Shown here one piece after another: positions 18,511-29,548 of a DNA stretch of 53,070 bases. Location: positions 1-53,070 of the forward strand of contig JAQGAU010000034.1 in assembly GCA_034698045.1 (NCBI GenBank), read 5' to 3'. The position numbers and the translations under genes are program-made. The stretch's first letter is position 1; every line of letters starts with the position of its first letter. Below the pieces are notes generated by a model, which searched no databases, was not told where the DNA came from, and saw nothing but the letters and a program-made list of their open reading frames with translations. Source of the stretch: Paramacrobiotus richtersi (taxonomy: Eukaryota; Tardigrada; Eutardigrada; Parachela; Macrobiotidae).

Positions 18511-19282
18511 ACTTGGCGCCGAATATTCGCTGGTGTTCAGTACGTTTGTTGTGGACTTGTCGGTGACAAATCACTCTAGTTCTTTCTTTTTGTTGTAAGC
18601 ATGGGTACATTTGCATGTATTTTGTTATCCGTTATTGTGTATATACAGAATGATATCGTCGCGTTACGAACTTGAATTCTGTTGTTTGTTTTATGGGGAT
18701 TTTGTTAAAGTCAAGAAATCTCTTTCAGTCGTTGGAATTTTTAGTTGTCTCGGTTATCTATTATTACGTAACGATTGTCATTCAATAACATGGATTAAAC
18801 TGGGCGCTACTGTAAATGAAAGCGAATGTGAGAAATACAGAAAGAAGCCGAAACGCCAAAAACGATAAAGTATAACAGGAAGTTAAACGAATGCTGATTA
18901 TTTCAGTTTCCGTCTGGTTTGACTGTTTTTGCGTAACTTGGGCAATCTACAGTACGCGAAAATGCAATACGTAAAATTGCAATAACTACGGTATCAGAAT
19001 GCGAATTCTTATTGCGCTCGAAAATCACCGAGTAAAGCGGCCATTTGAACACACTTTTATGATAGAAGCGGAACTTTACTATGCAATTTTGTTGTGCACA
19101 AATCTCCAAGCCAATTTGAATCAGAACCAACTCAAGAACACAAAAAACGCAAATCTTGCGAAAACAATAGACAGTGTATATTATGATGAAAATGCATGTA
19201 ACGTGCCAAGCGTCAGAGAACCACCATTAAAGATTAATAACCGATAAACACATACTGGATGTGAAGGTCACGATCCGCATAC
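18511..19282. other. Intergenic, no gene seen
   Basis: About 770 nt between the convergent ends of p38 copy 3 and the first peptide precursor. An open frame at 18611-18868 (plus) lacks homologous motifs and follows AT-rich intron-like sequence. I do not call it a gene. Confidence 0.45.
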
Positions 19283-19552
19283 TTAGGAGCACAATTCGGG
19301 GTACCTTTCGCAGTTGCGGGGGGCGCGCTTGTGTCGTAGGAGTTGCTGCTGATAGGCCCATTGACGCGCCATGGACGGCTCATCGTCCGCCTGCTGCTGC
19401 GCCATGTGGGCGTAACCGCTGGCTGGATTGGGCGCCGCCATCGGGCCCGGGTAGGGCGCTCCACGGGCGTTGTCGAAGGTCCAGTCCTCGTCCCAGCGGG
19501 TGGCGCTGCACACGCCCACCATCAGCAAGGCACACACGATCAGAAACTGCAT
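19283..19552 (-). CDS. Small secreted peptide precursor with C-terminal Cys ring (89 aa)
   Basis: A single open frame starts at the Met of MQFLIVCALLMVGVCSA, a clear signal peptide of about 17 residues. This start is chosen over the upstream Met because it places the hydrophobic core at the N-terminus. The mature part is Pro/Ala/Gln-rich. Near the end a dibasic KR site precedes APRNCERYPELCS and the stop. The last segment holds two Cys (residues about 81 and 88) enclosing six residues, a spacing that could form a small disulfide ring as in allatostatin-C-type peptides. The neighbouring precursor (20473-21779) ends with a related ring. Function is not known; neuropeptide or hormone precursor is an inference from the signal peptide, cleavage site and paired Cys. 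It could also be a structural or immune secreted protein. Confidence 0.65.
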   Translation of the reverse strand: MQFLIVCALLMVGVCSATRWDEDWTFDNARGAPYPGPMAAPNPASGYAHMAQQQADDEPSMARQWAYQQQLLRHKRAPRNCERYPELCS

Positions 19553-20472
19553 TTTCTCAGGGCTTCGGGAAAAGTTGGAGGACGACTGATAAACAAGAGA
19601 AAATGCAGACACTGAATGGGAAAAGTGGGGTACTTCGTGATGGATTTGTTCGTTGTTACTAGGAGATAGGTTGGAGTGTTTTTGGGTGATTGAAAGCGTG
19701 CCGTCGCATGATCAATCTCGTGAATGGTGTTTTAGTGGTTTTGATGTGCTGGTTACCCTTTACTGCTGCGGATTTTGCCAATAAACATAGTTTATATCCC
19801 GTCAATCTCTGATATAAGAGGTCACGATGACGTATGATGTAAGTACACCACTTCAGTTTGTGTAATACTGTACTTACAGTCATGATCATTGTGCATGATG
19901 ATTGCTCGAATCCCGTGCAAATCACGTAAATATTAAGTATTTTTTGCTGTGAGTACATTACATAGTATTTGCACAAAGCAGTTGACCTATCAGTACAAGT
20001 TGTACAACTGCAATATATTTTTCATGCTTGTAACATGTTGCTTTTAAACGAGTTAGCTGCAGATCAGTATATGTTTAACAAAAATTTGCAAACGAGTAAC
20101 AATAAATTTTTGATAATATTCAGAAATACAGTGCGCTTTTAGTTTCAAGTTAATTTCGATACTTTCCCAATGAATAACCAGTTTCGAACCGATATTAAGA
20201 GTTTTCTAACTATTAATGCCTGGTTTTAAGATACCGACTACTGTAAGCTGGGGAATTTTTTAACAAGTTAAGCTTCAACCGTTTTCTTTGTTCGGCCATT
20301 TTTCTAGTACAGATAGAGCACCTAGCTTTCGTGTAATAAAGTACACCGAAGCACTGCAAGATTAGTTTTTTATCAACGATCACTGTCGATCAACATACTG
20401 CTGTCCATGTGTAACGACTATCCGCAACAAAAACTGTTCTGATTTTCTATAACGCGACATATCTAACGTGGC
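19553..20472. other. Intergenic, no gene seen
   Basis: About 920 nt upstream of the first peptide gene, presumably including its promoter. Only short frames without motifs are present. Confidence 0.4.
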
Positions 20473-21779
20473 TCAAGCTAGCCCGGGCCAGCCCCCACAA
20501 TATTCGGGCCATCTGTAGCAGGCGGGTTCCTTATATTTTGTAGCCAGGAACCGTCGCTGCTCCTCGGTAATGCTTGGGTAGCTGCCGCGCGTGAAACGAT
20601 CGCTACCGCCCTGGTAATCAGCATCTCCGGACCACTGCCGTCCCATCGGATATTTCGGTTTTTGTCCACCAGTGTTACCAGCGTTTACTGGGCGGCGTCC
20701 TGGACCTACAGGTACAACGGTTTTTGATTGGTTTACGTTAAACAGGACGAAGCGCAAACTTTATTCTACGGAACTATTGAGCAAAAACCTCCAAGAACAA
20801 ACTCCAAAACCAGAGCCTACTCTTTTTACGATAACCTTGAGATTTCATGCAGGTCAAATACTGTGGTGCTGATTGGAGGTGGAACAACGTTCAAGATTAC
20901 AAAAATCAAAACACCATGTTTCCCATACTCGAAAACTGTGCATGTATGCCGTGCCTGAAAACAAACAGGAATATTCAGCGTCAAAATTTTTTCATACAGC
21001 TTCACATTATTCTCCAAAATGTGTCTTTTCGTATACGGTGAGTGTAATTTTCGATCTCGTAGTTTGTTCTTCGTAATATCTTTCGTGCACAATGCATGCA
21101 TGCAGGACTATCACACCCTAATCTAATGCTAAAAGAACATCTCGCTGGCATCTACTGCATTAGTCTGCAATGACCGATTAGAATATAAGCAGCTGATTAA
21201 ACAAAAATTATTTGCAAAATTCTACAGAATTATTTAATACAGTTTGTGCCTTGGAAATTGGCTTCGACAAAACTATTCAGTGCTCAGTAAGTATTCCGAG
21301 AAACAAGTGCCAAAAATGATTATTTTTCAACAGCCAGCACTAAAGTGGTGACCTTTTAGTGGAGGAGGAAAACAATTCATTGAAATGAGGCTTATTAATC
21401 TCGAGAACCTTTGTGTCCATTATTATGCAGTCACGACCCATTACATATTAATACACAGTGACTTTTGCGTTGTGGTCGTACCTTTGCCACCCTGACTGGA
21501 CTGGCTACCGCCCTGCGTGGCCGGTCCCTGGTAATCAGCATCGGCGGACCATTGACCCATGGGAAGTTTCGGTCGATTCTGTGCTCCATCAGAGCTGGGG
21601 GAACTGGAGGAGCCCGCCGCATTCGATGGGCGCTTGGGGAAGTTGAACTTGTGGTACGCCAGCGCGGGTTCCGCCTCCGCTATGGGAGCCGCGTCAAAGT
21701 CATAGTGAATGCCCCTAGGAATGTAGCAGTGGGTACTGCCAATCAACAGCAGGCTCAGCAGTGCTAAGCTGGTCTGCAT
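20473..21779 (-). CDS. Secreted peptide precursor with internal repeat and Cys ring (2 exons, 176 aa)
   Basis: Exon 1 is 21779-21482 and exon 2 is 20705-20473, joined in phase 1 to 177 codons. The protein starts with a signal peptide (MQTSLALLSLLLIGSTHC). Exon 1 contains PKLPMG-QWSADADYQG and exon 2 contains PKYPMGRQWSGDADYQG, an internal repeat split by the intron, which supports the exon join. Possible processing sites are KR, GRR and RR. The C-terminus reads CYRWPEYCGGWPGLA, with Cys about 162 and 169. This ring, C-x-R-aromatic-P-E-x-C, matches that of the neighbouring precursor, so the two genes are diverged relatives. Extracellular; a peptide-hormone role is inferred, not shown. The 776-nt intron (20706-21481) contains no recognised gene. 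Confidence 0.65.
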
Positions 21780-22592
21780 GATTGATGTAAACCAAATTAT
21801 GTATCGGTTTCAATGAGTTTAATTTCTGAGATTTGTCCGGATTTAACGGAAGACTCGACCGTCAGGGACTGTTCACCAGTTTCTATCGGCCTGATGTCTG
21901 GTATCAAAGGTCACCCTTAAACGTTGCCAAGCAAAATTCGCAGGTTAAGAGTACAGATTGTAGTTTTGAGGAGCAAAGCAGCGGATCTCGTAGTGATATG
22001 TAAAGTTGCGGAACTGATGTATCGTATAATCGTACGAGACTCACCGTACGATGCACAGTACAGTAGAAGTACCGTATATAGCATCCATGGTTGTAGCATA
22101 TTGTCGCATTAATTATTTTCTGGAATATGGGGTGACGTGGTAAAACGTAGTACTCATTCAAGCAAATTGTTACTACCGTACAAGTACGTATTACTGCGAT
22201 GACGATGGTCTTGAGGGAAACGTATTAACAGTAAGTTACCCTTTCTTGTTTAGTGCAATACCACAATAATATACCCTGCACGTGTAACGTATGGTCTAAA
22301 ACTTAATTGTTAGTTACAACTACCGGACCGTGCACTCATTCTCGCAATATTTTAATGTCGAGCAGTAATTCTACGGTTTTTTCCAACAATAACAATGCCA
22401 CTTTTTGCCGATATTTTCGTAGTAAACGTTCATGTTCGCGGCGAACCTCATTGATGTGGCATTCTGTGTCCGTGAAATAGGCACTTCAAAGCTATACGGT
22501 AAAATAAATTGTTTTTCGTTTAGATAACGGAGCTTTTTGGCCCAGAAGGCATCTAACAGACAGTAAATGCAATAAAACTAATTAGTTAGGAA
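21780..22592. other. Intergenic, no gene seen
   Basis: About 810 nt between the second peptide gene's 5' end and the 3' end of the minus-strand GPCR. It should contain the peptide gene's promoter. No motif-bearing frame was found. Confidence 0.4.
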
Positions 22593-24298
22593 CTAATTAG
22601 TCACCGACGGCCGCACACGACGCCGCAGCGACCGCACTATCCTCCCCATCGAATCCTTAACGGTGTCCATAGAAAGACCATACAAAATCGGATTCAGTGC
22701 CGCATTAGCCGACATCATAATGACAGTAACCCGCCACAAGGTCCTATAATCTTTCTTATCGACATAAAAAATCATCGTAAAATACACTTGTGACGGCATC
22801 AGACAAATGAAATTACTCCACGTTAGCAGGGTCAAAATGAGAAACCTCCGTCGCAGCATGATACTCCGCTCTCTGTCTCTGGACCCCTTTCGTCCTCCCG
22901 CACAAACATCCATTCCTTTTATTCCAGGAATTTCTGTTTCTTTCAGATCGCTGACTTTACTCGGTCGGCGTGGTGCGCTGTTCTCGTCCGGTGACTTTTC
23001 CCGGTTGGGGACCGGTCGCCGGTGTAGGACCTTGTGCAAAATGTAAAAGTACGCGACACCGATGAAGACGGTCGGGACGTTGAAGTTGATCCACTGGGTC
23101 GTGATGCCCCAGTAGTACATTGAGGGAATGTCGCTGTTAATGACGCAGCCGTGGGTTTTGATCGCGGGTCGGTAGTACAGGGCGTCAACCAGGACGCCCG
23201 ATCCGAGAAAAACGTGGCAGTAGATCCACATACCGAGGATTAAGAGACCCGCGGTTTGACGGTTGTGGTGGATACGGTAGTGGACGGGGAAGGCTGTGGC
23301 CCAGAGATGGTTAATGGTTATCAGGGCCTGCAACAGCAATATACGTTGTGTCATAAATGCCTTCTTTTGGGTAAAACATATCTTCAACGGAAGAGCATAT
23401 CAGTAGCTTGTTGTACAGTTGAAATTAACTGCCCTATGCAAAAAGTGAAGTACAGTTTCTATTAGGGTACTACCGTATAGAGGTATGCAAATGAAGATTT
23501 AATAACGTTTAGTTCTTTATGCTTGACCTTCTGTACACGGTAGAAACAAATGAGAAAACGAATTCACTGGCTTATGACGGACCCAACAACAGATGATTCT
23601 GAACTACAAGCGCAGGATTGGTTTCTGTGATGACCTTTGTAGTAACAGAACCACATAGTAGATGGAATGAGCCAATATCTAACAAACATTACAGTAAAAT
23701 GACCAATAAGTTTTATATGGTAGTTATATGCACAAGTTAAGAAAGTTACGGTGCATTTGAACATGCACACAGTGAACAGCTTGAACATGACGAAGAAATA
23801 CGATGATTACTTCCACATGCTTCGACATCCTTGCGTTCAGTGAACGAAAACGCTAGTTAGCTACGTTCGATTAGCTGATTATCGAGGCACAAGCGATACA
23901 CAACGAAACACGATCTAATTACGGAATGTTGTCAAACATTACCGCATCCAGCTTACCAGAGAAGACAGCACACCACAAGCGACAACATTGTACGCATACA
24001 AGTACAATGTGCACCAGTGCCATCCGGGCAGCCATTCCCTATACAACGTCTGGAGAATGTCCAAAGGGTTCCCCAAAATGACAAACAAGATATTGGCGGA
24101 AAACAGATTGATTAGGTACAATGAAAACGGTAAGATGGAATTTTCTCGTCGCAGCAACACCGAGAGAACCACTCCGTTTAAGATAATTGTCAAAATCCCC
24201 GTACAAATCGTCACGATCGGTACATAGCGCCAAAAAGGCCCTGTTCTGTTGGATTTGCACACTGCAGTAACAACGGTAACATTATTTAGAAACTCCAT
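22593..24298 (-). CDS. Orphan class A GPCR, copy 1 (2 exons, 358 aa)
   Basis: Seven-transmembrane plasma-membrane receptor. Exon 1 is 24298-23957 (114 codons, Met start) and exon 2 is 23327-22593, with a phase-0 intron in TM3. TM1 has LNGVVLSVLL and TM2 reads FSANILFVILGNPLD, with Asn where class A receptors usually have Asp. TM3 begins with the conserved Cys of HWCTLYLYAYNVV and ends TINHLWATAFPVHYR, so the DRY box is replaced by NHL. TM4 has a Trp (GMWIYCHVF), ECL2 a Cys (HGCVIN), TM5 a Pro, and TM7 NPILY. The third intracellular loop is long and basic. No aminergic Asp is visible in TM3. The ligand is unknown. It lies head-to-head with the paralog at 26152-28849. Confidence 0.85.
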
Positions 24299-26151
24299 CG
24301 CAATAACCGTACAAATGTCACCGCATTAAACCGAATGAACAGGGGAATGAGAGTCTTTGGGGATCGAGCAAAAACATGGTTAGGTAATGGTGGGGATGTA
24401 GCCGTCTGCATCCGTCTGGATTTGACTGTTAGAGGCGTTTTTAATGGAATAAGCAATGAGATGCTTTACTCAACAGGATGCCGCTGGTTCCGTGTTGGGT
24501 ATGAATTATGCAGAGTTGCACGGTCAGTTTATGACGGGTGCGGACGGGATTGTTTACGATAATCTTAGAACTCGGATACGGTGTAAACAGACCACTGACG
24601 CACCGATTGTGCGCCATTAAGCGACCGACACCGTGAAAATAGCGTGGAGGTCGTTAATTATGAAGTTAGGTTAATGGTTAATGTATCGATCGGGCTGCTA
24701 TGGAAGATTACGCCTACGCTTTACTCGATTTGATTAAGTTGGGTATCGTGCATAACAGGGTGTTTGCATTGCTCATTACACTTCATTTTTTATAAGGTAG
24801 TTGTTTAAATCGGCGTTTTCCTAGGGCTTGAGCTACATCTCTTCGTTTCGAAAAACAAGGCTTAGCGCACATTTAGAAGGATCTTCAATGAGGCCTTCGT
24901 GGTACTTTTATGTGCAGCTTTCGAGCTGGAATTATATTCTACTATTAAAGTAAATCGAAACCGCAACTTTATCAGCAATAGTCACTGGAATACTAAACCC
25001 TGAGAATACTAGTTTTTTTCCTTTTTGGAAACTAGCATCTTACAATATGTTCAGTGCTGTCGTATTAGCTTTACGGAAAACACCAAATCAAGGGAAATAA
25101 CATAGAATGAAGTTATATATGGAATGCTAATTAATGAATACATCTAAAACCTTAGCACGCACCAGCACTCATAAGGTTCCGGGTTGTACGGCGATCACAA
25201 ATATTAATAGCCGCTATCGAGTTAATAATAGCTTATAATCTACATACGATAGTGTCTTCAATTTCGCGCACCGGCAACAATCCCCGACGGGGATCACATG
25301 TCGAGTCTCTTCATCCCTTTTCTACCGGTACATCAAAAGAAGCACTTTTGACGCCAACCTTCCACCTACGCGTTTCCCGATAAATCAATAAACCACACCG
25401 ACCAACTCCGTGTTAAATTGAAATTGTCTCACCTTAACTACAGCATAGTCAGCGCCCTTCCTGTAGCTAAATATGTGCCGTTGCATATATTATTCACAGT
25501 GATCATATAGCGTTTCTCCGGCGAAGGTTAATCGGTAAAGTTATGGCATTAATCATCCAGCTGAGCATTATGCAGCAGTTCCCTGGGAATGCGTGCAATA
25601 TGTTGATCATACAATGTACATGAAATGGTGAGCTCGGCATTCGATTACGCCGTTTAACTGACGCACATGAAACACTTGTCTTGTTAATTCAGGTGTTAAA
25701 CTTTCTCACGACATCTTTTGCATATCCAAGTGCATGAACTTTGATGCGTCGCTGCAGAGGAACGCTCCCAGATAAAAAGCGAAATTATAGGATCCTGTAA
25801 TTCTGGAATTATTGTTGATCTCGACTGTAATCTGAAGATTAATCTTGATATTTGATCATTGTTGTTTCGTTCCTCTGGCAGGTTCTCATCTGGGTGCAGT
25901 AAGCGGTCACTGGCAGGAAGCTGCATGTCAAGTTGTCAATCAAACGGGACAACTGGCAGCTGAACTGTTTTGTCGCGTGCAGACGAACATATTTACCGTA
26001 ACTCGCTTTTCTGCATATCATTGCAGTTTACATGTTGTTCCAACCGTAAACGTAATATTTATCTCTGCTTGTGCAACAACGACAGCATCACAGATACAAG
26101 TATTCGATTTTTATATCTAATGTGAGCTGAACGAATGACGATGTGGCGTCA
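24299..26151. promoter_or_regulatory. Divergent intergenic region between two GPCR genes
   Basis: This 1.85-kb spacer lies between the start codons of two oppositely oriented GPCR paralogs and should contain both promoters. I see no additional exon, repeat array or recognisable element in it. Confidence 0.4.
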
Positions 26152-28849
26152 ATGGAGAGTGCAACGGCTAATACCTCATCGGATGCCCCAATCTCCGCTA
26201 ACTGGACATATGTGCCAATTGTCACGATATGCACCGGCACGGCCACGGTCCTGCTCAACGGACTGGTCTTGGTCGTGCTGCTGCGACGCGAGAACATTAC
26301 CGTGCCGTTTACTGTTTATCTGATCAACCTAATGATGGCCAATATTCTGTTTGTTGTTCTGGGAAATCCACTGGATGTCATCAACAGTTTATACAGCACG
26401 TGGAAGCTGGGTTGGGCGGTGTGTAATCTGTATCTGTATGCGTATTATGTCGTGGCGTGTGCGGTGGTTTCAGCTCAGGTAACGTCCACAAAACGCAGTA
26501 AATTCTTATGCTACCTACTTAACCGTAAATTTGTCGTCATGTTATTAAAAACTTTGACAGCGCAACCAGTGATCGTAACATATGAAAGAAGAGTTCTTAC
26601 AATATAAAAATCGATCACGTTTTTCTTATACTTCTTTTGCGTTTACGTTGCTTTCGCTTTATTTCCCGTTTACTTCAAGCGGGAGGTGTAAACCTGTTAA
26701 ACACGCATTGCTAGAGTATAAAACTGCAGTCCAAGAATTACTAGCTGACGCAAAGGAAGTGTTCGCCAGGATGTAGTGCCTGCAATTATCATCTAACCTA
26801 AAAGAAAAAGGACCTTGTTGTCTTGCGTTCAAAGCGGGTGTTTCCGCCGCGGAACTACGATACGAGACTAATTAATAATTTTAATTGGCGGAAGTTGTAG
26901 GATGACGTCCCGTGGCACTGCTAACCCCGTAGAACGTTTCAGTTAATTGGGGTACAAGTGCATCTTTTCCAGTTTTAGAGGCACGTTTCCGCTCTCCTTT
27001 TGGCCGCATTGGCGATAATACTACAGATACAAATTTCTGACTGCGTCAGCAATTACGCAGATAGGGTAACGTGCAGGAAAACAGTCGTATTGTAATGACA
27101 CAAAAGCTTCTGGGCTACTGAATCGCTGATTGGAACCATAAGTGTGCAACTACGCGTTATAATGTTCAAGCTTTTCACAGGACATTATTAAGCCGTTCTT
27201 ATTCTTCCGGGAAAGCGAGTAATAAAGATCTTGAAAAAGACAGCAAACAAGTAAACACTGCTAGCAACTAGGGCCAATAGTTCTCCTGCTTGTCAGGTAC
27301 GCGTGACCGGTTTAGGAACTCTATGAGAGGCATTGCCTTTGATTCTTGATTTCTTAAGATTAATAGCCTGAATTGAAAGTCATCCCCTGGGAATCATGGA
27401 CCAGACATTAATGGACCAGACACTGGCTTAAAGCAGGAATCAGTACTGACATACCTGGGCTAACGTTCAAAAGCGTCGTCGCAGTGTTTACGCTTCTTGG
27501 AAGAGCTCTGGAAAAAATAATCGCGAAACCATTGAGAATACGGTTTAGTACCTCGCGTTTTACGAAAATTATCAGCTTTTAGGTTTAATTAACTGCGTAT
27601 GTACATATGCAGCTGGACACACAGAACCATACATTTCAGAACAATTCTAAAAAGTAAAAAGCCAAGAAAACAGAGCTGCTTATATTTATATTATCAACTG
27701 ACAACTCAAGTACTGACAGATACGCTGTCGGAAAGTATGCAAATCACCAGACAAACATCTGAGCCGCAACATTTGTGATTTGGCTGTTCCTCGTGAAGAA
27801 TGCTTCCAGTTTTTATTGTGCTGCCTAAGCAAAACTGTGATCAAGAATCTGAAAGCAGACAATTAAGTACAGCTATTCCAAATGTAGAAAATCAGATTAA
27901 AAACTACTGCTTGATATCAAGTGCCGTTACTCTCGATTTCAAGAAAACCAAAAGAACAGCATATTTTTTAATTAATCTCATGTACTGGTACTACGCCGTC
28001 CCGCAACAGGTACAAAGCGATCTGTCCACTTGCGAGGTGCGCTAAAGTTCAGCGCACCTTGCGGCTTAACCTCGCGGTTTAGCAGCTAAACTATGCTGAA
28101 ATTCCAGACTTCTGACGTAGGAATAAGATACAAACTGAACTAATAGTTCTTCGTTGTAGGTCCTCATCACGATCAACCGTCTGTGGGCCACGGCCTTTCC
28201 CGTCCATTACCGTATCCATCACAACCAGAAAACCGCCTGCCTGATCTGTCTTTCCATGTGGATCTACGTCCACATCTGCCTGGGATCCGGTGTCCTCATG
28301 GACAACCTACACTATCGTCTCCCACTGGAGACCAACGGTTGTGTCCTGAACATCGCCGCCTACCCTGTCCGCTGCTGGGGACTCGTGACCCAGTGGCTCA
28401 ACTTCAACATCCCCATTATCTTCGGAGTCCTGGCGTATTTCTACATTCTGGCTAGGGTCAAGAAACGCTTCAACCGAACCTCGCTACGCTTCACCAACCG
28501 GGTGGGCGTTGGTGAGATTGTGAAAAAGGGCTCGCCGGTGCTGACCATGTCCAATCCGCCTAGTGATTTCGTGGCCCGGGTGTCCACGGCGGCACGGAAA
28601 CGCTCACAGTCTTTCTTCATTTTGACACTCTTAACGTGGAGTAATTTTATTAATTTGGTCCCCTCGCAAGTGTACTTTACATCGGTGTATTATATAGATC
28701 CGGGTATAGCGGAGATGGATACGTTGTTGCACGTCAGCAGTATTATGTTATCTCTGCAAGCGGCACTGAATCCCGTGCTGTTTGCCGTTTCTGTGGACAA
28801 TGTTAAGCGCTTTTTCAAGGACCTGTTCAGAAATTATTGCTTTTATTGA
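26152..28849 (+). CDS. Orphan class A GPCR, copy 2 (2 exons, 338 aa)
   Basis: Exon 1 is 26152-26478 and exon 2 is 28160-28849, separated by a 1.68-kb phase-0 intron at the same TM3 position as the paralog. The start is the first ATG, followed by an N-terminus with NTS and NWT glycosylation sites. TM1 has LNGLVLVVLL, TM2 LINLMMANILFVVLGNPLD, TM3 the conserved Cys and TINRLWATAFPVHYR (DRY replaced by NRL), TM4 SMWIYVHICLGSG, ECL2 the disulfide Cys of NGCVLN, TM5 NIPIIFG, TM6 LLTWSNF, TM7 NPVLF in the NPxxY position. Related to but clearly diverged from the 22593-24298 receptor, especially in loop 3 and the short tail. The lack of an aminergic Asp argues against a classical amine receptor; a peptide or other small ligand is possible. 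Confidence 0.85.
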
Positions 28850-29548
28850 GGATATGTAGGAGGCCTGGATCGTCTAGATTCCGAGTGAAATTAAAGGTCA
28901 ATAGGAATTTTGATGATTCCTTTGTGGATTGCTTTCAGGCTTTCGTCATTTATGTACAAAGTAATGGTTATGAATTTCAACCACAACTGCAGCGTGATCA
29001 TATTTTGTGATTAGAAGAGAATTATAACTAATATATCGATTTCAAGGTTGTTTACACGTTGTATGAATGTCCAACTCAAATGCAGATCGTTATAACATAA
29101 CCTGGTTGAAAGTTCGCGCTGACATCACAGTGTCTCCGCAATATGTTCATTCCACCACTATTACCGGCGTATGCGCTGTTTCAGTCATAGAACTGTACAG
29201 CTAATGATTTCCGGTCGCCACATGGCTCTGGAGTACAGAGTTATCGCGCATCGGGGTATTCAGTCAGGGGTGATTACGGCTTGGGTTTTCACGTGTAATC
29301 ATGCACTACGAGATCAAAGAACAATAGCGCCAGTACAAAGGTTGTGCTTCAACATTAATTTTCGTCTCTGTTGTTGCTGGTGGTAGAAAGCATTTTACCC
29401 CCACAACTAAGGCCGTGTTCCAGCATTCACTCGATTTGTGCTCATTATAATATACATCTCCACCGATGGTTATGTTGCACAGTAAACGTACATTTCATAT
29501 TATATTTTGTTCTTACAGTTTTGTTATTTGTCTAAACATTCAAAAACA
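28850..29548. other. Intergenic, upstream of P450 cluster
   Basis: About 700 nt between the GPCR stop and the first P450 start. Near 29240-29270 it contains TTATCGCGCATCGGGGTATT, which resembles a segment about 300 nt upstream of the second P450 (near 32510). Otherwise nothing is seen. Confidence 0.45.

Noticed and set aside
18611..18868. 85-codon plus-strand open frame after p38 copy 3
   Set aside because: AT-rich, no motif, no upstream context; likely chance.
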